Assembly: GCA_030530525.1 (NCBI GenBank)
Contig: JAUMUT010000022.1
Location: 619 to 34,332 of the forward strand
DNA: 33,714 nucleotides
Reading direction: 5' to 3'
From: Capnocytophaga sp.
GTDB taxonomy: Bacteria; Bacteroidota; Bacteroidia; Flavobacteriales; Flavobacteriaceae
Below the pieces are notes generated by a model that was not told where the DNA came from, searched no databases, and saw nothing but the letters and a program-made list of their open reading frames with translations. A program made the position numbers and the translations under genes. Of this stretch, positions 1 to 7,400 are shown one piece after another (position 1 is the first letter of the stretch; every line of letters begins with the position of its first letter).

Positions 1-1
1 A

Positions 2-409
2 ATGACAACAGAAGAAAGAAAAACAACAGAACACTGTCTTATTTTCTTCTACCACAATAAATATTATGAAACAGGTTCTATGGAAGCGCAACAAGTTGGA
101 GAAGAAATAAAAATTCTAGATAAAGAAGAATTACAACACATTTGGGAAACATTAAAAGAAGACCCAAAACTTTATTTTGAAATTCTATTTGAAGAAGAAA
201 ACACGTACTACCAGACCTCTAAAATATTTCGTTTTAAAGAGGAAAAAGGAAAAGAGGAAACGACAAAAGCCATTATAGATTTAATAAAGAAAATAATGAA
301 GAAACATAATTATTCTTTTGATAGCAATGATTTAGAAGCACATTATTTTGATTTTTCTTTTCCTGAAATGTATTACTATCAACTAAAAACAAAAGAAATA
401 GAACAATAA
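2..409 (+). CDS. Hypothetical protein, possibly 5'-truncated by the window edge
   Basis: I do not recognise this 135-residue protein. It is soluble and acidic, with no signal peptide or membrane segment. The first half alternates short strands with a Glu/Lys-rich helix and the end is rich in Tyr and Phe. The ATG is at base 2, so upstream sequence is missing and the true start could lie outside the window. It leads a same-strand run of small genes (next gene 13 bases on), so co-transcription is likely. The coding call rests on length, Lys/Glu/Ile-rich composition like its neighbours, and tight spacing. Confidence 0.6.
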   Translation: MTTEERKTTEHCLIFFYHNKYYETGSMEAQQVGEEIKILDKEELQHIWETLKEDPKLYFEILFEEENTYYQTSKIFRFKEEKGKEETTKAIIDLIKKIMKKHNYSFDSNDLEAHYFDFSFPEMYYYQLKTKEIEQ

Positions 410-422
410 ACACAATAATACA

Positions 423-968
423 ATGGATACAATATGTTTAATTTTATTAGGAGTAATAATTTTTTTAATAGGTTTCTTGGTTTTAATACTAAGAATAGGG
501 CAAAATAACTACAAACGCCAAGATGACCAGCAAGAAACAATGAAAGAGATATTAGAAAGCCAAATTCTGAAATTAAAAGCAGAAAATGAGTTGTTAAAAG
601 ACTACAGAAAAATATTCTGCACCTACTATAATGACGATTGGAATAGAGATACTCCTTTTAGAGACCATATAGATTTCATATATACCAACTATATATTACA
701 AAATAAAGATAAATTGGAAACTATTGTAAAAGATATAAAAATAAGATACCCAAAAGAAAAAGTTTTAACAGAAATGAAAACTTTATTTGGAAAAGAAAAT
801 ACAGAAGTATTACAAAATATACCATTATTCCATTTAATATTTTTTTCTGCAAGTTTAAAAACCTATCGAGAAAATGGAACAGGTGATTGGAATGATACAG
901 AAAAACCTCTAACTCCCGAACAATTTTTAGAAAAAAGCATAGGCTGGTATAAAAGATATGTAAAATAA
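423..968 (+). CDS. Hypothetical membrane-anchored coiled-coil protein
   Basis: A 181-residue protein of unknown function. One strongly hydrophobic segment (about residues 4-25) forms an N-terminal anchor. A Lys/Gln/Glu-rich region that should form a coiled coil follows (about 33-62), then a mixed helical domain containing several Trp and Tyr residues. The predicted layout is an inner-membrane anchor with a cytoplasmic domain. It sits 13 bases after the preceding gene on the same strand. The reverse-strand frame over its 3' half has low-complexity Phe/Leu composition and is a shadow. Confidence 0.65.
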   Translation: MDTICLILLGVIIFLIGFLVLILRIGQNNYKRQDDQQETMKEILESQILKLKAENELLKDYRKIFCTYYNDDWNRDTPFRDHIDFIYTNYILQNKDKLETIVKDIKIRYPKEKVLTEMKTLFGKENTEVLQNIPLFHLIFFSASLKTYRENGTGDWNDTEKPLTPEQFLEKSIGWYKRYVK

Positions 969-1032
969 AAACAATCAAAATATGATAAAAAAAGAAATAT
1001 CTCCGAGAAATTGAAATAAAATTTAAATAATT

Positions 1033-1479
1033 ATGACAAAGCGTAAATTTTACATTATTAAAACATTAGTAGCTATAGGACTTGCTATATTTTTTTATTT
1101 TTTTTTAGACTTTGCTAAAAAAAATACAATTCATCCATCTAAATCAAATTTTGCATTTGTGTGTCTTTTAGCTCTTGGGATAGGTATAATTTTAATCAAG
1201 GGGGCAGATTTCTTATTTCTTTATAAACGTCCTAAACGTCCTATTGAAATAGAAGAAGAACAAAAACAAATTCAAATAGAGAAAGAAGAAGCAAAGGAAA
1301 AAGAAAGAAAAAGAATAGAAGCACTTCCTGTTTTGGAAATAACACTTTCTACCAATGAAAAGATAGTGGGCAAGTTTGAAGAGAAATCCTATTATTTTTT
1401 GAATATGAAAGATAATTCTAAAATATATACAAGATATATTGTAAAAGTTGAAAAAGTAAAAGAAAATGAAGACAATTAA
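1033..1479 (+). CDS. Hypothetical two-pass membrane protein with charged coil and C-terminal strand domain
   Basis: A 148-residue protein of unknown function. Two hydrophobic segments (about residues 7-27 and 39-62) are followed by a very charged Glu/Lys/Gln helix (about 70-100). The C-terminal strand-rich piece (about 102-145) has a Gly-Lys-Phe-Glu turn and resembles a small beta domain, perhaps SH3-like; that is inference only. Its end overlaps the start of the next gene by 14 bases, which suggests translational coupling. The 64-base gap upstream holds no convincing gene. Confidence 0.65.
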   Translation: MTKRKFYIIKTLVAIGLAIFFYFFLDFAKKNTIHPSKSNFAFVCLLALGIGIILIKGADFLFLYKRPKRPIEIEEEQKQIQIEKEEAKEKERKRIEALPVLEITLSTNEKIVGKFEEKSYYFLNMKDNSKIYTRYIVKVEKVKENEDN

Positions 1480-1687
1480 AAATTTAACTGTAAAAGTAAC
1501 TTATTGTGTGGGACTTATAGATGTAGAAGTGCCCGATGAGGTCTATGAAGAATTAGACAAGATGGCAGATTATGGATTTTCCGTTTCTGATAGTGAAATA
1601 AGCAAATTCCCAAATGCTTTTGATTGGCTCAGCGATAACATAAGAGAAAGAGATGCTATGGATTGGGAATACGAAGTAGAATTTTAA
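1466..1687 (+). CDS. Small hypothetical acidic protein
   Basis: A 73-residue, strongly acidic protein with no membrane segment. An N-terminal strand-like stretch with a Tyr-Cys pair leads into Asp/Glu-rich helices, and it ends in a Trp-Glu-Tyr-Glu-Val-Glu-Phe tail. Its ATG lies inside the 3' end of the preceding gene (14-base overlap). Small acidic proteins in mobile elements are sometimes DNA mimics that block restriction or nucleoid proteins, but nothing here proves that. Function unknown. Confidence 0.55.
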   Translation: MKTIKNLTVKVTYCVGLIDVEVPDEVYEELDKMADYGFSVSDSEISKFPNAFDWLSDNIRERDAMDWEYEVEF

Positions 1688-1698
1688 ATCTGAAAAAT

Positions 1699-2478
1699 AT
1701 GAATAAAGAAAATTATCCTTCTTGGCTTGTACCGATAGACTTAGCTAAGAAATTAAAAGAAATAGGGTTTAAAGAAGAATGTGAAGCCTATATAAAAGAT
1801 GAGGGAGTATGTCCTATTTATCCCAAAGCACCTAAAAAGAATTACAATGAAAATTGTGATACTACTTCAATTCCTTCTTATACACAAATATTTGATTGGT
1901 TTGAAACAGTTAGACTTCTAACAAATAAAGAAAATTTTTTTCTTAATTTTTTTATAGAAGATTTAAATAAAGAAGAACATACAGAACATAAAAAAGCTAT
2001 TCTAAATTTTAAAACATCTGAATTAATTGAAAAATATAGGTGCAAGAAAAATGAGAATAACTATACCGAATGGTTAGTAAGTTTGGATATAGCAGAAAAA
2101 CTAAAAGAAATAGGTTTTTCTGAACCTTGTGAATACTTCTTTAATACTTTTGACAATGAAATAAAGAACTACGGAATAGCAGAAAACTATAATGATATTC
2201 CAACAGTTCATTTTTCAATACCTTCGTATGAACAAGTTTTTAAATGGTTCAGAGAGAAAGGAATAGTAGGAATAATAAGATACTTGCCTATCTTAGGAAA
2301 GAAAATATATGTCTATGGAATATACACAGGTGTTTCTTCTTGTGAGCAAGAATTTTCAACATATCAAGAAGCTCGTGAAAAACTAATTAATCGCCTAATA
2401 GAAGTATATGTAGAACACGAACAAGCAAAAAAGGAAAGGGAAAAAAATCCTTGCAGTCAATGTGAAAACAATTTATAA
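1699..2478 (+). CDS. Hypothetical protein with a tandem internal domain duplication
   Basis: The open frame extends upstream to 1663, but I chose the ATG at 1699 because it clears the preceding stop (1687) and begins directly at the repeated domain, giving 259 residues. Two copies of one domain are visible, at about residues 3-85 and 118-245. Each opens with Trp-Leu-Val, then an I/LA-KLKEIGF block followed by a Cys, and later a SIPSY-Q-F-WF block. The second copy is longer and ends with a Tyr/Gly strand region and an Arg/Leu helix. This arrangement resembles a single-domain hypothetical protein common in Bacteroidetes phages and mobile elements, from memory. Function unknown. Confidence 0.65.
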   Translation: MNKENYPSWLVPIDLAKKLKEIGFKEECEAYIKDEGVCPIYPKAPKKNYNENCDTTSIPSYTQIFDWFETVRLLTNKENFFLNFFIEDLNKEEHTEHKKAILNFKTSELIEKYRCKKNENNYTEWLVSLDIAEKLKEIGFSEPCEYFFNTFDNEIKNYGIAENYNDIPTVHFSIPSYEQVFKWFREKGIVGIIRYLPILGKKIYVYGIYTGVSSCEQEFSTYQEAREKLINRLIEVYVEHEQAKKEREKNPCSQCENNL

Positions 2479-2497
2479 CAAATAATAAAAAAATATT

Positions 2498-2875
2498 ATG
2501 TTTAGTATTAAAGAAAAAATAGAAATAAAAAAGTTTTTATCAGAAGAAATAGACAAAATAGAAATTAATGATAAAAACATTCAAGAAGTGAAAAGAAAAT
2601 ATAAAAAAGCAATAGTTGATCAAATAACAGAAATAATTCTCTATTTTTCTGCTATTATTATTACTTATCTTTTTTTAATTAAGGATATTTATAATGTAAA
2701 TAATCTTCTTATTAAAGCATATGGAAATACTTTTCTCTATTTAGTAAAAATAATAGAAATACTATTAATACCTATGACACTTATAGTAATTCTTAGTCAA
2801 GGATTGTGTATGTATGGAATTTTCAAATGCAAATCTAAAATTAAAAAATACTATGCTTCAAAATTAAAAAAATAA
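2498..2875 (+). CDS. Hypothetical two-pass membrane protein
   Basis: A 125-residue protein. A charged Lys/Glu/Ile N-terminal helix (about residues 1-42) precedes two long hydrophobic segments (about 45-67 and 80-108), and the tail is strongly basic. By the positive-inside rule both ends would be cytoplasmic. It lies 19 bases after the preceding gene and 3 bases before the next, so it is part of the same run. No family is recognised. An immunity or entry-exclusion role is possible but unsupported. Confidence 0.6.
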   Translation: MFSIKEKIEIKKFLSEEIDKIEINDKNIQEVKRKYKKAIVDQITEIILYFSAIIITYLFLIKDIYNVNNLLIKAYGNTFLYLVKIIEILLIPMTLIVILSQGLCMYGIFKCKSKIKKYYASKLKK

Positions 2876-2878
2876 ATT

Positions 2879-3157
2879 ATGGAAACAACAACATCCGTCT
2901 TTTTACAATCTAATGAAATTAGTATTATAGTGAGAAATGTTTTTCTCTGTATAATATTAATAAGCATCTTAATTTATGCCTGCAAACTTTTATTTTCTAA
3001 AAATAAAGAAAATTTAAGTGTGGAAAAAATACAACCAATAATGTTGTTAATATTAATATCAACACTAATAGTAATTTCTGAAATAATATTCGGATTAGCA
3101 GGAATGGGTATAACCTTATTGTTGGTTGTGGTATTATTTTCTATAACAAATAAATAA
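2879..3157 (+). CDS. Small hypothetical multi-pass membrane protein
   Basis: A 92-residue, very hydrophobic protein with about three membrane segments (residues 16-38, 50-69 and 70-88) and a basic loop between the first two. The second pair is separated only by a short turn containing Gly-Leu-Ala-Gly-Met-Gly, suggesting a hairpin. The start is three bases after the preceding stop, so the two are probably translated together and may form a complex. Function unknown. The reverse-strand frame over it is low complexity and is a shadow. Confidence 0.55.
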   Translation: METTTSVFLQSNEISIIVRNVFLCIILISILIYACKLLFSKNKENLSVEKIQPIMLLILISTLIVISEIIFGLAGMGITLLLVVVLFSITNK

Positions 3158-3215
3158 TAACCCCTATAACAACAATAAAAGAAATAACTTATAAATAATA
3201 AAACAGAACAAAGAG

Positions 3216-3302
3216 ATGAAAAAATCACAAGAGATCACAGAAGAAAAAAAGGAATATTTAGAAGACATTAAAACCTCAAATAAATATAACAATCAAAATT
3301 AA
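3216..3302 (+). CDS. Possible 28-residue micropeptide
   Basis: This short frame sits in the 156-base gap between two membrane-protein genes. It starts at an ATG preceded by a purine-rich stretch, encodes a hydrophilic Lys/Glu-rich peptide and stops at 3300-3302, 11 bases before the next ATG. It could be a leader or a chance frame. Only its position and local spacing support it. Confidence 0.2.
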   Translation: MKKSQEITEEKKEYLEDIKTSNKYNNQN

Positions 3303-3313
3303 AAAAATAAATT

Positions 3314-3676
3314 ATGAACACAAAAAAAAGACAAACTAAAACTAAAATTTTTCTTGAAAAATACGGTAATATGCTGGTATATTTAGTATTTTTAATATTG
3401 CTTGGAGTGGTGCTTATCGTTCTTTTTTTTCCGCTTTTATCCTTAGAGCAACTAAAAGAACATTTCATATTTTTTAAAGAAATGAAAATACTCGTCAGGT
3501 ACTTTTTTTCTTTAACCTCTATTTTTGTTTTATTTGCTTTGGCATTAGCATTGCTAATCAATGAAATAAGAAAATTTCTGGGCATACTTACCAAAAATGA
3601 AAAAGAATTGGAAAAACTAAAAAAAGAAAACGAAATTTTACAAGAAAAACTAAATCAATTTAAAAATAATTTTTAA
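3314..3676 (+). CDS. Hypothetical two-pass membrane protein with C-terminal coiled coil
   Basis: A 120-residue protein with a basic N-terminus, two hydrophobic segments (about residues 20-44 and 57-82), and a Lys/Glu/Leu heptad-like coil (about 90-118) that should lie in the cytoplasm and oligomerise. It is the last of the membrane-protein run. A TAnnTTTG promoter box for the following lipoprotein gene overlaps its stop codon. The layout (two passes plus a coil) echoes the 1033-1479 gene, though I see no sequence identity. Function unknown. Confidence 0.6.
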   Translation: MNTKKRQTKTKIFLEKYGNMLVYLVFLILLGVVLIVLFFPLLSLEQLKEHFIFFKEMKILVRYFFSLTSIFVLFALALALLINEIRKFLGILTKNEKELEKLKKENEILQEKLNQFKNNF

Positions 3677-3681
3677 CTTTG
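3674..3681 (+). promoter_or_regulatory. Bacteroidetes-type -7 box for the lipoprotein gene
   Basis: TAACTTTG matches the Bacteroidetes consensus TAnnTTTG exactly and lies 35 bases before the lipoprotein ATG. No clear TTG -33 element sits 19-21 bases upstream, so strength is uncertain. The box begins at the first base of the stop codon of the upstream gene. Confidence 0.5.
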
Positions 3682-3716
3682 CAGAAAATAACATTAATTT
3701 TTTTAAATTTACAATT

Positions 3717-4310
3717 ATGATAAAAAAAGTTTTATTATTCGCAGTTGCGATATTGGGAGCTGTAAGTTGCTCAAAATCTGACGATAACAACTCTAATAAT
3801 AGTGGAGACTCTAATAACGCTTTAATAGGCACGTGGGCTGGAAGTTTTGATATAATAGCTGAAAAATCCGAGAACCAAAATAGAATTGTAGAGCTTGTTA
3901 AAAATGCCTATAAACTAATAGAAGCACAAGTAGGCAAATCAGAATATGGTAAAATGCGCTTAGTTTTTGATAAAGACGTCGTTAATTTTATAGATACTTC
4001 TGGTAAAGTTCAAATGCTTCAAGAAATGAAATATTCTATAAAAGGAAATCAGATTATAAACAATGCAACAGGACAACCTACTGCTACTTATACTCTCAAT
4101 GGAAATAACTTAACTATTGAAATGCTTGACTATGGTATTTCTATTATTGATGCTGAAAATATACAAAAGACTTTACATTCTGAAATAGAAAGATTGAACT
4201 TATCAGCAACAGACCCTTCTTTCTCTCAAAAAATAACAGAATTGACTGAAAAAATACAAAAACAATATACTTTAATGTATAAGTACAAATGGAATTTAAC
4301 TCGTCAATAA
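3717..4310 (+). CDS. Lipoprotein, possibly lipocalin-like
   Basis: A 197-residue lipoprotein. A short basic N-terminus and hydrophobic segment end in a lipobox with the lipidated Cys at residue 18. The next residues, Ser-Lys-Ser-Asp-Asp, resemble the Lys-Asp/Glu lipoprotein export signal that sends proteins to the cell surface in Capnocytophaga-type bacteria. An Asn/Ser/Gly linker (about 22-36) leads into an Ile-Gly-Thr-Trp motif typical of small lipocalin-like or META-like barrels in Bacteroidetes. Long helices occur near residues 45-70 and 145-185. It has its own promoter box and a strong terminator, so it is an independent unit. Ligand unknown; it may be cargo of the element. Confidence 0.75.
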   Translation: MIKKVLLFAVAILGAVSCSKSDDNNSNNSGDSNNALIGTWAGSFDIIAEKSENQNRIVELVKNAYKLIEAQVGKSEYGKMRLVFDKDVVNFIDTSGKVQMLQEMKYSIKGNQIINNATGQPTATYTLNGNNLTIEMLDYGISIIDAENIQKTLHSEIERLNLSATDPSFSQKITELTEKIQKQYTLMYKYKWNLTRQ

Positions 4311-4325
4311 ATTTCTAAATAAATA

Positions 4326-4365
4326 AAAATATCCCCTGATAGGAAATTCTGTCAGGGGATATTTT
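4326..4365. terminator. Two-way intrinsic terminator between convergent genes
   Basis: A perfect 14-bp inverted repeat (4326-4339 with 4352-4365) with a 12-base loop. The stem has a GC core (CCCCTGA/TCAGGGG) flanked by A and T runs on both sides, so it can terminate both the + strand lipoprotein transcript and the - strand fusion transcript that ends at 4408. Confidence 0.9.
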
Positions 4366-4407
4366 ATATCTCATTTTAAGGAACTTACAAATATATAAAA
4401 CTTTTCA

Positions 4408-7400
4408 TTATCGTTTTCTCGCAAAAGATTTTTTCTCCTCTTGCGCTACATCTTGAAGTGTTTTATTTTCTGCAACTTCTACGGCTTTTTTATCTTCTTT
4501 GGGGCGCAGTTTGTAAAAAGTTTTATTTTCTTGGGCTCGCTGGCTAACAAAATCGGGAGTAGAATTTTTAAGTCTTTCCTCTTTTTCGGTTTTGTATTGC
4601 TCTATAAGATTTTTTTCTATCACGGGCAATTCTTCTTTGATATGCTTTTCCAAATCATCTATGATAGCTTGGGTGCGTTCTTGCTGATTTTTAAATTCTA
4701 AAGCATTTACTCCTTTTTGAGCTAATTTTTCAGCTACATTGTCCAACTTTTTTTTGGCGTTTTCTACTTCTTTTTCACTATAAGGCAATCTACTTTTCCA
4801 ATAATCATCTTTTTCTGCCCATTCTTTTATTCCTTCATAAGATTTTTTAGTAGTTAGGTATAGAGCAAGAGCTTCGTTATAATCTTCATATTTTCTTGAG
4901 ATAAAACCTAAATCCGCAATATGCCGTGTTTTTTCATTTTCTAACTTTTTTTTCTGCAATTCTATTTCTATTTTGGCACGTGTTTCGGGGTTGGTAATAA
5001 TAGCTGTTTTCATCTCTTGGGTATCCACGTCAGAAACATCTACCACGCTTGCGCCTTTTTTCATTGCTTCCATATATCGGGATTGCTTGGTTTGTAGCTT
5101 TTGGAGCATAAATACATCTATGCTATCATTGGTAAGCATATAATTCATATGCACATTTTCCCATTTATTACCTTGTCGCCACATTCGTCCTTCAATTTGT
5201 CGTAAAGATGAAAAATTATAAGGCAAAGTAAGCAAATACATATCCGAAGTATTTTCTTGCAAGTTCATTCCTTCTTGGATAGCCTCCGAACCTATTACTA
5301 TTTTTATTTTTCCTTCGTTAAACTTCTCTTGAATTTCCAATCGTTGTGCTTTGCTGGTTGCTCCTGTTATTATTCCGACTTCATTTTCTTTATAACCAAC
5401 TTCATTCACTAAGTATTCTTTAAGTTTTGGGAACTCTGAAACCCCTAATTCCGAATAGATAATTTGCCCTGCTTCGGGTTTATCGGCTTTGTTTTGCCGT
5501 ATTAAATCCATCGTTGTTTTTAGTTTTGGAGAATTTTCTACAAATTCTTTGGCAGTTGGCTTCTCGCCGTCATATTCGTCATACAAATAAGGAGAAATAG
5601 CAATTTTCCTTGCGTTAAGAATATGGGTTAGAATACCTCCATCTTTGGTTTCATCTAAAAGAAAATCTAATTTTGCATACATTATTTTTGTTAAATCATT
5701 TTGCTCAATTTTATATTCTTTATTGATGCGGTTAGGACGAACTAAATTAGGATTATCTTCTTCTCCTTTTATATCAATAAATTCTGAAAGCAACTGCTGG
5801 AACAATGCATTATTTTTAAATCTACGAACGTTGGTCTTGAACTTAACATCGCCTTTGGCATCTATTTCCATATCATTATCAGCTTCCATAAAGGTTTCAA
5901 AGAAATTATTAACGTTAAAATATCCCGATTTTTCTAATCGTTCGTTAGCAATAAGCGACAGAATAGAATAATATTCCAAAGGTTTGTTCGTAAATGGAGT
6001 TGCAGAAAGAAGAGTAACATTTCGCCCATTATACTTATCTTGAATATATTGAGAAGCTACCCACGTATTAAGACCTAACTTGGAAGCTCGTTGGTTTTGG
6101 CTTCTGAAATCAGAGGCAAAACGTTTATCTTCTAAACGAACTTTATCTACAATATGGTTGGCATTATGTACTTCGTCAAAAGTAAGATGGTCAAAATCAA
6201 AATCTTCCCAATCATATACTTTTCCTCGTTTCATTTTTCCTTCTATTTTCCCTCTATTGGCTATATCTTTTTCTATTTCTCGTTGGGAGGGGCTATCCAA
6301 TCCATTTATATCCCTATCATTGATATAAGAGAATTTTTCTGCTAATTGATTGGTAATTGCTTTACTAAAACCAATATTATTGAATCCTTCGTAAGTAACC
6401 AATGTAATTTCGCCATCTTTGTTATCAAATTTTGACAAATCATAATCTTTACCAAGATTCCCTAAAACATTCACTTTGGCATTAGGGATAGTTTCATAAA
6501 TAGTTTCTACCCATTGTTTAAGGATATTATCATTCGGTACAACAATAAGCGGGCGTTTGGCATTGCCTCGTTCCATAGCCTCGTGCATAGAAAGCACTCC
6601 TGAGAGGGTTTTGCCAAATCCTACTTCGTGAGCCAAAAGTCCTACACCTTTGGTGGTAAGCCTGCCAATACCTGCTTTTTGTACTTCGGTAAGTTGCAAG
6701 GGTTTGCCTTTGAAGTTTTGATTTATTTTAGAAAATAAAGGAAACTGCGAATAATCAGGAATATGAATATTATTATATTTTCGGTTAAATTCATTTACAA
6801 ATCTTTCCTTTAACTCGGGCGTAAGTTCTTCTTGCAAAAATTTATTAAAGAGATTATTAGCTACTTCTTTTCGTCTTTCTCGAATAAGGGCATTACGTTC
6901 TTTATCGCTTCCTGTTACCATTTCATTATCTACAAAACGATTTACTTCCCACGAAGAAGATGGTTCTAAGGCTTTGGAAGGTAACTTATACACAAATTCT
7001 TTAAACATATCCGCTAAACTATGCTCTACCATTTCTTTAACATAAACTCCTAATCTATTGTTATACACTTCTTTTTCTTTTTCTCCTAAGGAAAAATTAT
7101 GCACAAACTCGTGATTGGGAGAAATAACAATATCTTCCAATTGCTTTTTAGGAGGTAAAACGCTTTCTAAAAGGGCTTTTTGCTTTTCATATTGTGCTTT
7201 TTGTTTCTCATCATCTAGTTTTCCTTTAAAATCTATATCCAATTGCGCTAATTTTTCATAAATATCCCCTTCTGCATAATAAAAATCGTGGATTTTATCG
7301 CCTTTATAAATATTTGAATATTTTTCTATACTCTTATTCAGGTCTTCGCTATCTGTAAAATACATTTTTCCATCGTAATGAGTATGGGCAAAGGCGTTTA

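Noticed and set aside
721-978. 85-residue - strand frame over the second small gene
   Set aside because: Low-complexity Phe/Leu/Ile shadow of an A-rich + strand gene.
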